From Jeotgalibacillus malaysiensis (GTDB lineage: Bacteria; Bacillota; Bacilli; Bacillales; Jeotgalibacillaceae), in NCBI GenBank assembly GCA_000818095.1, contig CP009416.1:1096001-1160000 (forward strand): DNA of 64,000 nucleotides, read 5' to 3'. Shown here in pieces: positions 53,043 through 62,416 of this stretch; the first letter of the stretch is position 1; each line of letters begins with the position of its first letter. Position numbers and translations under genes: made by a program. The notes beneath the pieces were generated by a model that did not search any database, was not told the DNA's origin, and saw only the letters and a list, made by a program, of their open reading frames with translations.

Positions 53043-53067
53043 AAAGCCGCCTCAGGGCGGTTTTTTT
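53043..53067 (+). terminator. Terminator after sspE
   Basis: Stem CCGCC/GGCGG extended by G-T and A-T pairs, seven T residues. Confidence 0.88.
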
Positions 53068-53157
53068 GTCGTTATTTTTATTTGCATGCGACAAAAGCAA
53101 TCAAAGGAAATTCACAAGAAAAGTTGAATCTCATCTTATCAGGAGGGATTTTAACTT

Positions 53158-53393
53158 ATGAATGCATTCAAAGAAAAAGTGTATCAACAGATGGAAACAG
53201 CAGAGGAATTGCTTCACCTTTATGCAGAACTGGAAAAGAAGAAAAAATGAGAGACTTTTTAATGAAGATGGAAATTCATGATTCAGCAGAACAGCTTCAT
53301 GTACAACTACAGGAACTTGATTGTAAGTTGAAACACGTGCAGGAAATGTTCGACCAGCAAATGAATGAAGTCGTCAACACCTCATCAGAATAG
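53158..53393 (+). pseudogene. ygaB: YgaB-like coiled-coil protein, single-base frameshift
   Basis: Frame 1 (53158-53250, after AGGAGG) gives 30 residues, M-E-T-A-E-E-L-L-H-L-Y-A-E-L-E-K, and stops right after an A6 run (53242-53247). Adding one A continues into the other frame to 53393 with M-R-D-F-L-M-K-M-E-I-H-D and a helical end L-K-H-V-Q-E-M-F-D-Q-Q. The joined product of about 78 residues has the size, helical character and place (between sspE and ygaC) of YgaB. Probably a homopolymer error or recent slip. Confidence 0.7.
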
Positions 53394-53399
53394 AACTTT

Positions 53400-53434
53400 T
53401 GAGCGGCTGCCCGTCTGGGTGGCTCTTTTTTTAT
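53400..53434 (+). terminator. Terminator after ygaB
   Basis: Interrupted stem GAGC...GCCC/GGGT...GCTC with seven T residues. Confidence 0.65.
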
Positions 53435-53525
53435 GAAAAGGTTATAATAGTGAAATACATACATGAGCGGACCTGAAAGTAATCAGGAAAATGTAAATTT
53501 CTTATTCAAAGGCAGGAGATGGAGG

Positions 53526-54071
53526 ATGACGCTACCAGTAGAAGGGCAGAGTATACAAATACACAGCTACAAACATGATGGGCTCATTCACCGGGTCTGG
53601 CAGGAAACAACTGTCCTTAAAGGAACAAGAAATATTGTGATCGGTGGCAACGACCGGACAATTGTCACAGAATCTGACGGACGCACGTGGCTGACGAGAG
53701 AGCCTGCGATCTGTTACTTTCATGCAGAGCACTGGTTTAATATTATTTGTATGCTCCGCGATGACGGGGTTTATTATTACTGCAACTTAAGCTCACCATT
53801 TGTCTATGAAGACAAAGCGGTGAAATATATTGATTATGACCTTGATATCAAAGTATATCCTGATATGTCTTATACGCTGCTCGATGAGGATGAATACGAA
53901 GAACATAGAAAGCTGATGGGCTACCCGCCTGTGATCGACAGAATTCTACAGCGCAATGTTGATAAGCTGATTCGCTGGATTAAACAGAGAAGAGGACCCT
54001 TTGCACCGGATTTTATCGACGTCTGGTACAGCCGATATCAATTTCAAAAAAGATACCGCTTAAAAGAATGA
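53526..54071 (+). CDS. ygaC: UPF0374/DUF402 nucleoside tri- and diphosphatase family protein YgaC
   Basis: A 181-residue protein matching B. subtilis YgaC closely: [10 protein letters not shown] (10-19), [30 protein letters not shown] and [13 protein letters not shown]. The S. aureus member (Ntdp) hydrolyses nucleoside tri- and diphosphates with divalent metal; the Asp/Tyr cluster Y-D-L-D is the likely metal site. The open frame extends upstream, but AGGAG seven bases before 53526 and the family start M-T-L-P fix the start. Confidence 0.92.
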   Translation: MTLPVEGQSIQIHSYKHDGLIHRVWQETTVLKGTRNIVIGGNDRTIVTESDGRTWLTREPAICYFHAEHWFNIICMLRDDGVYYYCNLSSPFVYEDKAVKYIDYDLDIKVYPDMSYTLLDEDEYEEHRKLMGYPPVIDRILQRNVDKLIRWIKQRRGPFAPDFIDVWYSRYQFQKRYRLKE

Positions 54072-54082
54072 ACACGACCATT

Positions 54083-54110
54083 CCTGTTGGCCAGTTTCAA
54101 CAGGTTTTTT
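54083..54110 (+). terminator. Terminator after ygaC
   Basis: Stem CCTGTTG/CAACAGG with six T residues. The bases between it and repeat copy 8 are AT-rich with nothing recognisable. Confidence 0.85.
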
Positions 54111-54252
54111 CATGTTTTTATTAATATAAGTGTAGCGATCGATTACAGCTGGAGAAAGAGCCGGTTTGAGTTTATTTCACTAAGTTAATTCGCTTTTTTA
54201 AAAAGATATTAAAAGACTGTGTTTTGATAAAACCCATCTACTTTTATGCACA

Positions 54253-54379
54253 GCTGATGATTGAAGCGAAAGGGGGGCGACTCCTGCGGCGGAAAGGGAC
54301 AGGTGAGACCATACGGCGAAGCCGGAGGGGCTCACCGCCCGGCCGCGGAAAGCGTCCCCCTGTAGCGGAAATCATTAGC
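54253..54379 (+). repeat. Structured intergenic repeat, family R, copy 8
   Basis: About 127 bp just before the ABC transporter gene. Ten-bp outer arms GCTGATGATT/AATCATTAGC (one G-T pair), inner AGGGGGGCGAC/GTCCCCCT, central GGTGAG/CTCACC. Closest to copies 1, 3 and 7 in the core. Confidence 0.9.
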
Positions 54380-54420
54380 CAATTTTAACAAAGACCAATT
54401 AAATAAGGAGGGGAATCCAA

Positions 54421-56166
54421 ATGGACAGTATAAAAAGATATATGAAATTCGTTGCTCCATATAAATGGCAGATCATTTTCACACTGATCATCGGAGTCAT
54501 TAAATTCGCCATTCCCCTGTTAATACCAGTACTGATTCAATATGTCATTGATGATATCGTTAACGGGAATATGAGTGCAGACGAAAAACTGAACCAGCTC
54601 TACTGGATTATAGGCGGTGCAATGATCCTATTTGTTGTCATGAGGCCACCGGTTGAATACTACAGACAATATTTTGCACAGTGGACAAGTAATAAGATTT
54701 TATTTGATATCAGAGACCAGCTGTTTTCACATTTGCAGAAGCTGAGCTTTAAATATTATGCCAATACGCGGGCAGGAGAAGTTATTTCCCGGGTAATTAA
54801 TGATGTCGAACAGACGAAGAACTTTGTTATGACAGGTCTGATGAATCTCTGGCTTGACGTGGCTACGATTCTGATCGCTGTTGGCATCATGCTGAGTTAT
54901 GATGTGAAGCTGACGCTGGTTTCACTGATTGTTTTTCCGCTTTATGCGTTTTCAGTTCAGTATTTCTTCGGGCGGCTGCGCTCGCTGACACGCTTCCGCT
55001 CACAGGCTCTTGCTGAAGTTCAGGGGTATCTTCATGAGCGCGTGCAGGGAATGAGTGTTATTAAAAGCTTTGCAGTCGAACCGCATGAGCAAAAGCAGTT
55101 CGATCAGCGCAACGGCAACTTTTTAGATAAAGCGATTGATCAGACAAAGTGGAACGCCAAAGCTTTTGCTGTTGTAAATACAATTACGGATATTGCACCG
55201 CTGATTGTCATTGGTTATGCAGGCTACAGTGTCATTAACGGAGATTTGACACTTGGTGTAATGGTTGCGTTTATTGCTTATGTTGAGCGTTTATACAACC
55301 CGCTCAGAAGGCTTGTGAACAGCTCCACTACGCTCGTTCAATCAATTGCATCAATGGACCGTGTGTTTGAACTTGTTGATGAAAAGTATGATGTGGATGA
55401 TAAGCCTGGTGCTAGAGAAGTAACAAATGTACGCGGAGAAGTTTATTTTGATCACGTATCGTTTACGTACGATGAGAAAGAAGAAGATGTGTTAAAGGAT
55501 GTTCACCTCCACGTGCGTGCGGGTGAGACCGTTGCCTTTGTCGGGATGAGTGGGGGCGGTAAGTCTACCATTGTCAGTCTGATTCCGCGTTTTTATGATG
55601 TGACGAAGGGAAGAGTACTGCTTGATGGTACCGATATCCGTGATGTGCAGGCGCGCAGTCTGAGAAATCAGATCGGAATGGTTCTGCAGGATAATATTCT
55701 ATTCAGTGAATCTGTCATGATGAATATTAAAATGGGAAATCCTGATGCAACAGAGGAAGAAGTGATTGAAGCTGCCAAGGCAGCAAATGCCCATCACTTC
55801 ATAATGGAGCTTCCTGAAGGCTACAATACAAAAGTAGGGGAAAGAGGCGTTAAGCTCTCTGGCGGTCAGAAGCAGCGGGTCGCAATTGCGAGGGTTTTCC
55901 TGAAAAATCCACCGATTCTGATTATGGATGAAGCAACGTCAGCGCTCGATCTTGAAAGTGAACAGCTGATTCAGGATTCAATCGAAAAGCTTGCTAAGGA
56001 CCGTACGACGTTTATTGTGGCACACAGATTATCCACAATTACGCACGCTGACCGAATTATTTTGATTAACCACGGTCAGATTGCTGAAAGCGGATCACAT
56101 CAGCAGCTGATGGAGAAAAAAGGTTTATACTATAACCTGTTTCAGGTTCAGCAGCTCGGTGAATAA
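54421..56166 (+). CDS. ygaD: ABC exporter half-transporter (YgaD-like), MDR type
   Basis: A 581-residue fused membrane-ATPase half transporter, functional as a homodimer or heterodimer. Six helices in residues 15-310; nucleotide domain with Walker [10 protein letters not shown] (about 377-385), Q-loop V-L-Q-D-N, signature L-S-G-G-Q-K-Q-R, Walker [13 protein letters not shown] and H-loop V-A-H-R-L-S-T. A lipid or drug export role is usual; substrate unknown. GGAGGGG site before the ATG, which lies 41 bases after repeat copy 8. Position matches ygaD. Confidence 0.93.
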   Translation: MDSIKRYMKFVAPYKWQIIFTLIIGVIKFAIPLLIPVLIQYVIDDIVNGNMSADEKLNQLYWIIGGAMILFVVMRPPVEYYRQYFAQWTSNKILFDIRDQLFSHLQKLSFKYYANTRAGEVISRVINDVEQTKNFVMTGLMNLWLDVATILIAVGIMLSYDVKLTLVSLIVFPLYAFSVQYFFGRLRSLTRFRSQALAEVQGYLHERVQGMSVIKSFAVEPHEQKQFDQRNGNFLDKAIDQTKWNAKAFAVVNTITDIAPLIVIGYAGYSVINGDLTLGVMVAFIAYVERLYNPLRRLVNSSTTLVQSIASMDRVFELVDEKYDVDDKPGAREVTNVRGEVYFDHVSFTYDEKEEDVLKDVHLHVRAGETVAFVGMSGGGKSTIVSLIPRFYDVTKGRVLLDGTDIRDVQARSLRNQIGMVLQDNILFSESVMMNIKMGNPDATEEEVIEAAKAANAHHFIMELPEGYNTKVGERGVKLSGGQKQRVAIARVFLKNPPILIMDEATSALDLESEQLIQDSIEKLAKDRTTFIVAHRLSTITHADRIILINHGQIAESGSHQQLMEKKGLYYNLFQVQQLGE

Positions 56167-56167
56167 T

Positions 56168-56205
56168 AAAAAATGCGATTGGGAGCTCCCAATCGCATTT
56201 TTTTA
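56168..56205. terminator. Bidirectional terminator, ygaD / ygaE
   Basis: A perfect palindromic stem centred on GGGAGCTCCC with A- and T-runs. Confidence 0.93.
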
Positions 56206-57285
56206 TATATCCCGTTCCTGTAACTGAACTTCCTGATCCTCCTGATGATAGCACTGCATAGATGCGATCAGTGTATCAAGGTGAGACAGGTGTTCCTCAT
56301 ATTCAAGCATCGCAGACAGGACGTGCAGCAGGTGGTACCCGCTATTTTCCTCTTCATCACGTGCTTTATTTACTTCCTTCATGAAAATATCCGTCAGCTC
56401 TTTATGATTCATGCAAGTATGATTAATCTGCTCATTATCAATCGCAGGTTTAATTTTACCGGCAAACCTCATCAGCAGCTGTTCATGATAGCTCATCAGG
56501 CAGTCGAGCTGCTCCTGGATAATCAGCTGCAGTGATTCCGGCACATGATGAATATCATTTTCAAAACGGTGAAGACGCTTCAGAATTTCAAAGCTTCTTC
56601 TTTCAGTTGAAATCATCTGGCGGTATACGACGAGCTTTCTTGTTTTTGCAACGGAATTTTTCTTAATGATCCCGCGCTCTTCTTTATATAAAAGATAAAT
56701 CTGATCAATTTTCATTAACCGCTCTTTAAACTTTTCAATATCTTTTTTAAGCAGCTGGTGTTCAGTTGCGTGGCGAGTACTTAAGCGTATCCATTTGATC
56801 ATATCGTCAGTTGTGGTTGAGATATGATGGAACAGTCTGTTCTCATACTTTGGCGGTAAAAAGATAAGATTAACAATGAATGATGACAATACGCCAAGTA
56901 TAATGGCTGCAAATCTCAGCAAGGCAAACGTGATAAACTCTTCGTTCTGCACTTCCATAATCGCAATCAGTGTAACAAGCGCCAGACCAATCGTTGATTC
57001 AATGCGTAACTTCAAAATGATTGTAATTGCAATGACAGCGGCAAAGCCGATAACAACAACATCATTGCCAAATAATAATACAAAAACAATCGCAACAACT
57101 GCACCGATCACATTTGCCTGAATATGTTCAAGAATCGAGACAAATGAACGGTAGATGGTTGGCTGAACGACAAACGCTGCTGCGATCCCGGCAAAGATCG
57201 GAGTCGGCAGATTCAGCTGTTCAGCTAAAAAGAGAGCAAGGACAATTGCAATTCCCGTTTTTAATACGCGGGCTCCAAGCTTCAT
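56203..57285 (-). CDS. ygaE: Aromatic acid exporter family membrane protein YgaE
   Basis: A 360-residue protein of the ArAE/FUSC-like family (YgaE). The N-terminal half has about five or six helices (6-160), with K-T-G-I-A-I-V-L-A-L-F-L-A-E and A-A-A-F-V-V-Q-P-T-I-Y-R-S; the C-terminal half is cytoplasmic, helical and His/Leu-rich. The role is inferred from the family only. The start at 57285 (M-K-L-G-A-R-V-L-K-T-G) has AAAGGAC 11 bases upstream and agrees with family starts. Confidence 0.88.
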   Translation of the reverse strand: MKLGARVLKTGIAIVLALFLAEQLNLPTPIFAGIAAAFVVQPTIYRSFVSILEHIQANVIGAVVAIVFVLLFGNDVVVIGFAAVIAITIILKLRIESTIGLALVTLIAIMEVQNEEFITFALLRFAAIILGVLSSFIVNLIFLPPKYENRLFHHISTTTDDMIKWIRLSTRHATEHQLLKKDIEKFKERLMKIDQIYLLYKEERGIIKKNSVAKTRKLVVYRQMISTERRSFEILKRLHRFENDIHHVPESLQLIIQEQLDCLMSYHEQLLMRFAGKIKPAIDNEQINHTCMNHKELTDIFMKEVNKARDEEENSGYHLLHVLSAMLEYEEHLSHLDTLIASMQCYHQEDQEVQLQERDI

Positions 57286-57401
57286 GTGTGAAATAAGTCC
57301 TTTCTTAACGTAACTCACGTTTATTATTGCGCCTGGCAATAGTAGTAATATACATTGGATTACTACTTACTGCAAGAGAATTAAACAAGAAATCTATGCA
57401 T

Positions 57402-57440
57402 AAAAAAAGGAGGCGTTTTCACCGGGGAAATGCCTCCTTA
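57402..57440 (-). terminator. Terminator after gsaB
   Basis: Stem AAGGAGGCATTTC/GAAAACGCCTCCTT with T-run on the minus strand. Confidence 0.88.
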
Positions 57441-57452
57441 TCAATATCCAGC

Positions 57453-58739
57453 TTATAATTTTGAAAATGCGGTGTCCACTGCTTCTAGTGTCTTGCTAAT
57501 ATCTTCTTCTGTATGTTCGGTTGTCAGGAACCAGGCTTCATATTTGGATGGAGCGAGGTTGATTCCCTGCTCGAGCATCAGCTTAAAGAACCGTGCGAAG
57601 ATCTCACCATCCGTTGCTTCAGCCTGCTCGTAATTCACAACCTTTTCATCTGTGAAGTAAATTGTCAGGGCACCCTTCAGTCGGTTAATTGTAATCGTCA
57701 CATCATGCTTTTTGGCAGAAGCAAGGATTCCTTCTTCAAGAATTGCGCCGAGGCGGTCCATCTCTTCATAGACGCCAGGCTGCTTCAATACCTCAAGACA
57801 TGCAATACCAGCCTGAATCGATGCAGGGTTACCTGCCATTGTGCCGGCCTGATATGCAGGGCCGAGCGGAGCGATCTGTTCCATAATATCAACCCGTCCG
57901 CCATAAGCACCGATCGGCAGTCCGCCACCGATAATTTTACCCATCGCAGTCAGATCAGGCTTAATATCAAGAAGGTCCTGAGCACCGCCGTACATAAAAC
58001 GGAATGCCGTAATGACTTCATCATAAATCACAAGTGCGCCAGCTTTATGCGTCAGCTCATTGACCTGCTGTAAGAATCCTGCCTCAGGTTCAACAATACC
58101 GAAGTTACCGACGATCGGCTCTACTAAGACACCTGCAATCTCATCACCCCAGCGTTCAAGCGCTTCTTTAAACGGTCCGATTTCGTTAAATGGAACTGTA
58201 ATCACTTCACTGGCAATGTTTTTCGTGACCCCTGCTGAGTCAGGTGTCCCAAGTGTAGCAGGACCTGAGCCTGCAGCAACAAGTACAAGGTCAGAATGTC
58301 CGTGATAGCAGCCGGCAAACTTAATAATTTTGTCCCGGCCTGTATAAGCCCTTGCTACACGGATCGTCGTCATCACTGCTTCAGTACCTGAATTAACAAA
58401 GCGTACCTTTTCCATTGCAGGCATCGCTTCTTTCAGCATTTTTGCAAATGTGACTTCATGCTTCGTCGGTGTTCCATATAATACTCCGGTTTCAGCAGCA
58501 TGCGTGATCGCTTTTGTAATGTGCGGGTGCGCATGGCCGGTAATAATCGGACCATATGCTGCAAGATAGTCGATATACTTGTTACCATCAACATCCCAGA
58601 AATAGGCGCCTTGTCCTCTTTCCATTGCAACAGGCGATCCGCCGCCCACTGCCTTATAAGATCTAGACGGACTATTCACGCCGCCGACAATATGTTCAAG
58701 TGCTTCACTATGTAGCGTTTCAGAATTCGTATGTTTCAT
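57453..58739 (-). CDS. gsaB: Glutamate-1-semialdehyde 2,1-aminomutase
   Basis: A 428-residue PLP-dependent aminomutase converting glutamate-1-semialdehyde to 5-aminolevulinate. Family motifs: [11 protein letters not shown] (17-27), [18 protein letters not shown] and the PLP lysine in [10 protein letters not shown]. It is not in a hem cluster; B. subtilis likewise has the separate paralogue gsaB at this position besides hemL, so this is probably GsaB and not the main HemL. Start 58739 has AGGAGG. Confidence 0.92.
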   Translation of the reverse strand: MKHTNSETLHSEALEHIVGGVNSPSRSYKAVGGGSPVAMERGQGAYFWDVDGNKYIDYLAAYGPIITGHAHPHITKAITHAAETGVLYGTPTKHEVTFAKMLKEAMPAMEKVRFVNSGTEAVMTTIRVARAYTGRDKIIKFAGCYHGHSDLVLVAAGSGPATLGTPDSAGVTKNIASEVITVPFNEIGPFKEALERWGDEIAGVLVEPIVGNFGIVEPEAGFLQQVNELTHKAGALVIYDEVITAFRFMYGGAQDLLDIKPDLTAMGKIIGGGLPIGAYGGRVDIMEQIAPLGPAYQAGTMAGNPASIQAGIACLEVLKQPGVYEEMDRLGAILEEGILASAKKHDVTITINRLKGALTIYFTDEKVVNYEQAEATDGEIFARFFKLMLEQGINLAPSKYEAWFLTTEHTEEDISKTLEAVDTAFSKL

Positions 58740-58818
58740 TTCAGTTCCTCCTGTCATTGACTCCTCCGTATTGTAATATGATCAAATTAGATCTGCAAAC
58801 GAAAGGAGTGGCCGGATC

Positions 58819-59223
58819 ATGGGATGGCTGCTGGTCCTAGCGACAATAGGTATTATGATATTCTCTGTAAAATCTTTATTAAAGCTCCCGTGGGAAGGCT
58901 ATATTTTTTCGCTGAGAAACTTTATCTATCTGAGCTTAACATATAGTGTACTGCTGATCGGTTTTGCGATTATCTATACCGCAATGCTGGTCGAGGGAGT
59001 GAGAGTGGTTGAACCGGTTGAATCCCATTCTTTCTTGAGCTTGTTCATGTCTATGGTCTATTTCAGTGCCATGATGCTCTTTTCAGTCGGAAATGGAGAA
59101 ATGCTTCCGGAAGGGGCCGGACGTGCAGTAGCTGTAGCAGCTGCATTTATCGGACAGGTCCTGCCGGTTACAGTGATCTGGACGCTGATCGCAAAAGCTG
59201 ACAGCCAAATTTTTGATAAATAA
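58819..59223 (+). CDS. Small membrane protein with a potassium-channel-like pore segment
   Basis: A 134-residue protein with helices at about 2-20, 36-60 and 98-122. Residues 76-95 read M-V-Y-F-S-A-M-M-L-F-S-V-G-N-G-E-M-L-P, resembling the pore helix and selectivity filter of two-helix ion channels (x-Y-F-S-x-x-T-x-T-T-V-G-Y-G-D-x-x-P), but with S-V-G-N-G-E in place of T-V-G-Y-G-D. A channel-like fold is thus likely and K+ selectivity doubtful. AAAGGAGTGG precedes the ATG. It lies between gsaB and bcp, divergent from the former. Confidence 0.65.
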   Translation: MGWLLVLATIGIMIFSVKSLLKLPWEGYIFSLRNFIYLSLTYSVLLIGFAIIYTAMLVEGVRVVEPVESHSFLSLFMSMVYFSAMMLFSVGNGEMLPEGAGRAVAVAAAFIGQVLPVTVIWTLIAKADSQIFDK

Positions 59224-59270
59224 AGGTCAGTTGGTTATGCTGTAGTTATGAAAATCAAGGAGGTAAGATC

Positions 59271-59741
59271 ATGACTACAGAAAAAGGTCAGAAAGCACCT
59301 GATTTTAAATTAAAAACACAGGATGGATCTGAAGTATCACTATCAGATTTTAAAGGAAAGAAGCAGGTCGTACTTTATTTTTATCCGAAAGATATGACGC
59401 CGGGATGCACCACGCAGGCCTGTGATTTCAGGGATCACCATGAATCATTCGAAGAACTCGATGCCGTCATATTAGGCATCAGTCCGGACCCTGAGGAAAA
59501 GCACAAAAAATTTGCTGATAAGCATGACCTGCCATTTACACTGCTTGTGGATGAAGATCATAAAGTCGCTGAAGATTACGGTGTATGGCAGCTGAAAAAA
59601 ACATTCGGTAAAGAATACATGGGCATCGTGCGCTCAACATTTGCAATTGATAAAGACGGCACTATTTTAAACGAGTGGCGCGGCGTGAGAGTAAAAGGGC
59701 ATGTGGAAGAGACGCTTCAATACTTAAGAGACCAAAATTAA
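59271..59741 (+). CDS. bcp: Thioredoxin-dependent thiol peroxidase Bcp (YgaF)
   Basis: A 156-residue atypical 2-Cys peroxiredoxin of the Bcp/PrxQ group, reducing peroxides with thioredoxin. Peroxidatic Cys46 and resolving Cys51 are in T-P-G-C-T-T-Q-A-C-D-F. Y-F-Y-P-K-D-M precedes and R-S-T-F-A-I-D-K-D-G follows, as in the family. AAGGAGG before the start. It lies 47 bases after the channel-like gene and may share its transcript. Proximity to perR and gsaB is conserved with B. subtilis. Confidence 0.95.
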   Translation: MTTEKGQKAPDFKLKTQDGSEVSLSDFKGKKQVVLYFYPKDMTPGCTTQACDFRDHHESFEELDAVILGISPDPEEKHKKFADKHDLPFTLLVDEDHKVAEDYGVWQLKKTFGKEYMGIVRSTFAIDKDGTILNEWRGVRVKGHVEETLQYLRDQN

Positions 59742-59775
59742 TAAGAAAAAGAGTGTGAAAAAGTTCCACATTATT

Positions 59776-59841
59776 TAGTGTAGCGGAGTGTAAGGCGGAG
59801 ACTCCGTCCGGAAAGTGTCCGCCTGAAGCAGAACGGAACGA
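59776..59841 (+). repeat. Structured intergenic repeat, family R, copy 9 (internally deleted)
   Basis: Only the flanks remain: GCGGAGTGTAAGGCGGAGACTCC joined to CGGAAAGTGTCCGCCT and GAACGGAACG. AGGCGGA/TCCGCCT still pair. The central GGTGAG/CTCACC hairpin is gone. Confidence 0.75.
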
Positions 59842-59847
59842 TAGCCG

Positions 59848-59884
59848 GGCTGAGACATAATAACGTCTCAGCCTCATTTTTTTA
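59848..59884 (+). terminator. Terminator after bcp
   Basis: Stem GGCTGAGAC/GTCTCAGCC, then TCATTTTTTT. Confidence 0.9.
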
Positions 59885-60018
59885 ATCATGTGAATATTGT
59901 TTTTATTATGGATATTCCTGTAAGGGTTTAAAATTCTGAAGGCAATCTATATAATTGCTTTACCTGTCGTCAGGTAAATTTTTAGAAAATTGATTCTTGT
60001 GAAAAAGTGGGGGATTTG

Positions 60019-61560
60019 ATGGACGCTACAAAAAAGCGAGGTTTTTTTACCAAAGGGCTTGATGGAATCGAGCGCGTTGGTAACAAGCTTCCTCATCCAG
60101 TAACGCTGTTCTTTCTTTTTGCAGCGATGGTCGTATTAGCTTCAGCACTTGGTTCAGCATTAGGCTGGACTGTTGAAAACGCTGAAGGAGAAGAGATCGC
60201 AGTTTTTAATCTCTTAAGCTCTGAAGGTATTCTGTATATGTTTGAGTCAGCTGTCACAAACTTTACAGGATTCGCACCACTCGGCACTGTACTTGTGACA
60301 ATGCTTGGTATCGGAATTGCTGAAAGATCAGGTCTGATCTCAGCAGCACTGAAGGCGCTTGTTACATCAGTACCAAAACAGTTGTTAACAGCAGCACTTG
60401 TATTCGGTGGTATTATGTCATCGATGGCTGCTGATGCAGGTTACGTAGTACTTACACCGCTTGGAGCGGTACTATTCGCCGGTCTTGGCCGTCATCCACT
60501 GGCTGGTCTTGCAGCGGCATTCGCCGGTGTATCAGCAGGTTTCTCAGCAAACCTTCTCGTTACATCACTTGATCCGCTTTTAGGTGATCTGACAATTGCA
60601 GCAGCAGCTACAGTTGATGCAGGTTACGCTGAAGGCATGAACATACTGATGAACTACTACTTTATGATTGCTTCAGTTGTCCTGCTGACAATTGCAGGTA
60701 CATTTGTAACTGAAAAAATCGTAGAGCCACGTTTAGGAACTTATAAAGGTTCTTATACTGGTGAAGAAGGCGAGGATATGACAACAGTCCGTCCTGAAGA
60801 GAAAAAAGGTCTTTGGGCTGCGCTTATCTCAATCATCGTAACTTCAGCACTAATTGCATTACTTGTCGTTCCATCATGGGGTCCGCTGCGTGCAGGACTT
60901 CCAAATGACGAAATCCTTGCAGCACCGTTCTTCCAGACGCTTGTACCAATTCTATTTATTTTCTTCCTGATCCCGGGTCTTGTATTTGGTCTCGTAACGA
61001 AGAAGATTAAAAATGATTCGGACGTTGCTGAGCAAATGGGTGATACAATGGCGACAATGGGAATGTACATCGTACTTGCCTTTGCAGCCGGTCAATTCGT
61101 TGCTTACTTTAACACAAGTAATCTTGGTCAGATCTTTGCTTATAATGCAGCAGGCTGGTTAAGTGAAGCAGGCCTTGATGGTATGCTGCTTGTACTTGCA
61201 TTCATGTTCGTAGTAGGTGTGATTAACCTATTTATCGGTTCATCATCTGCTAAATGGGCATTCATGGCACCGGTATTCGTTCCGATTATGATGCAGCTTG
61301 GATATGCACCTGAATTCACTCAGGTACTTTACCGTATTGCAGATTCAACAACAAACATCATTTCTCCACTGATGCCATACTTCGCAATTGTCATCGCATT
61401 TGCTCAGAAGTATGACAAAAAGGTTGGAATCGGTACACTGGTTGCAACGATGATTCCTTACACGATTGTATTCTCGATCGTATGGGTCATCATGCTGCTA
61501 GTATTCATGTACACTGGTATCGATCTTGGACCAGGTGCAAATGTATTCTATAATAACTAA
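60019..61560 (+). CDS. AbgT family transporter
   Basis: A 513-residue transporter of the AbgT family (p-aminobenzoyl-glutamate transport; some members export sulfonamides), with about 11 helices and two re-entrant hairpins. G-N-K-L-P-H-P-V-T-L-F near the start, S-S-M-A-A-D-A-G-Y-V-V-L-T-P-L-G, S-A-N-L-L-V-T-S-L-D-P-L-L and L-F-I-G-S-S-S-A-K-W are family landmarks. I use ATG 60019, although the GGGGGA site is close (about five bases); GTG 60007 lacks a site. Absent from this place in B. subtilis, so an insertion between bcp and perR. Confidence 0.92.
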   Translation: MDATKKRGFFTKGLDGIERVGNKLPHPVTLFFLFAAMVVLASALGSALGWTVENAEGEEIAVFNLLSSEGILYMFESAVTNFTGFAPLGTVLVTMLGIGIAERSGLISAALKALVTSVPKQLLTAALVFGGIMSSMAADAGYVVLTPLGAVLFAGLGRHPLAGLAAAFAGVSAGFSANLLVTSLDPLLGDLTIAAAATVDAGYAEGMNILMNYYFMIASVVLLTIAGTFVTEKIVEPRLGTYKGSYTGEEGEDMTTVRPEEKKGLWAALISIIVTSALIALLVVPSWGPLRAGLPNDEILAAPFFQTLVPILFIFFLIPGLVFGLVTKKIKNDSDVAEQMGDTMATMGMYIVLAFAAGQFVAYFNTSNLGQIFAYNAAGWLSEAGLDGMLLVLAFMFVVGVINLFIGSSSAKWAFMAPVFVPIMMQLGYAPEFTQVLYRIADSTTNIISPLMPYFAIVIAFAQKYDKKVGIGTLVATMIPYTIVFSIVWVIMLLVFMYTGIDLGPGANVFYNN

Positions 61561-61566
61561 TCGATT

Positions 61567-61600
61567 AAAAAGGACTCCTATTACAGGGAGTCCTTTCTTT
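61567..61600 (+). terminator. Terminator after AbgT gene
   Basis: Stem AAAGGACTCC/GGAGTCCTTT with a T-rich tail. Confidence 0.88.
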
Positions 61601-61605
61601 ATGAT

Positions 61606-61722
61606 GTCCAGCTTCAGCAGGCAGGTCCTCGAGTCATAAGCCACCTTGAGAAAATGGGGAAGGTCACCCATTTCTCAGTGCGTCTTATGCTTGTCGGGGC
61701 TAAACGCCTGCTTCCGCTTTTC
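61606..61722 (+). repeat. Structured repeat, family T, unit 1
   Basis: A 117-bp unit starting GTCCAGCTTCAG and ending GCTTCCGCTTTTC. Three nested stems: GCAGGC/GCCTGC, CATAAG/CTTATG and TGAGAAAATGGG/CCCATTTCTCA (one bulged A). It resembles a repeat family common in Bacillaceae genomes (from memory). Confidence 0.85.
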
Positions 61723-61727
61723 TTGGT

Positions 61728-61847
61728 GTCCAGCTTCAGGCGCTAGCTCCTCGGGTCATAAGCCACACACCGGTAAACGGGGAAATCACCCGTTTTCCAC
61801 TGCGCGTCTTATGCCTTTCGGAGCTGAACGAGCGCCTTCCGCTTTTC
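61728..61847 (+). repeat. Structured repeat, family T, unit 2
   Basis: A 120-bp unit five bases after unit 1, same ends and CATAAG/CTTATG stem, but outer GGCGCT/AGCGCC and inner GGTAAACGGG/CCCGTTTTCC, each changed on both arms relative to unit 1. It ends ten bases before the perR -35. Confidence 0.85.
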
Positions 61848-61857
61848 GATAAGATAT

Positions 61858-61887
61858 TTGACAAATATAATAAATGACAGGTACACT
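61858..61887 (+). promoter_or_regulatory. SigA promoter of perR
   Basis: TTGACA, 18-base spacer, TACACT, immediately upstream of a PerR box. Confidence 0.7.
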
Positions 61888-61889
61888 AT

Positions 61890-61904
61890 TTATAAAGATT
61901 ATAA
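61890..61904 (+). promoter_or_regulatory. PerR box in the perR promoter
   Basis: TTATAAAGATTATAA, one mismatch to the 7-1-7 consensus TTATAATNATTATAA, at the expected transcription start: autorepression. Confidence 0.85.
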
Positions 61905-61938
61905 AGAAAGACTTTATATAGAAAGAAGGTGCATGGCG

Positions 61939-62379
61939 GTGTCAGAAGTGCAATTAAGAGATGCATTAGATTCACTAAAAGGGACTGGAGTACGTATTAC
62001 TCCTCAGCGTCATGCGATTTTGGAGTATCTGGTAGGCGCTATGTCACACCCGACAGCAGATGAGATTTATAAAGCACTAGAAGGCAAGTTTCCAAACATG
62101 AGTGTGGCAACCGTTTATAACAATCTGCGCGTATTTCGTGAAGTAGGACTTGTTAAAGAGCTTACTTACGGAGATTCTTCAAGTCGTTTCGATTTTATTA
62201 CAACCGATCATTATCACGCGATTTGTGAAGACTGTGGCAAGATTGTAGATTTCCATTATCCAGGCCTGGATGAAGTTGAACATTTAGCTTCACACGTTAC
62301 AGGATTTAAAGTAAATAATCACCGTATGGAAGTATACGGCACATGTAAAGAATGCGAAGCAAAGTCAGCAGCGCATTAA
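61939..62379 (+). CDS. perR: Peroxide-responsive repressor PerR (Fur family)
   Basis: A 146-residue Fur-family repressor very similar to B. subtilis PerR (145). Winged helix with [14 protein letters not shown] and [13 protein letters not shown]; metal-sensing region H-P-T-A-D, F-D-F, D-H-Y-H-A-I and the structural zinc pairs C-E-D-C and C-K-E-C. Iron-bound PerR is inactivated by His oxidation, releasing peroxide-defence genes. GTG 61939 is preferred (AAGG nine bases upstream; family length); ATG 61933 is too close to that site but remains possible. Confidence 0.95.
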   Translation: MSEVQLRDALDSLKGTGVRITPQRHAILEYLVGAMSHPTADEIYKALEGKFPNMSVATVYNNLRVFREVGLVKELTYGDSSSRFDFITTDHYHAICEDCGKIVDFHYPGLDEVEHLASHVTGFKVNNHRMEVYGTCKECEAKSAAH

Positions 62380-62416
62380 AAAAAGCAGTTCCTTTATAAA
62401 AGGAGCTGCTTTTTTA
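62378..62416. terminator. Bidirectional terminator, perR / ygzB
   Basis: Stem AAAAGCAGTTCCTTT/AAAGGAGCTGCTTTT with A- and T-runs. Confidence 0.92.

Noticed and set aside
57513..58073. 186-codon ORF antisense to gsaB
   Set aside because: A shadow of the gsaB reading frame; composition is unlike the real genes and no ribosome site precedes it.
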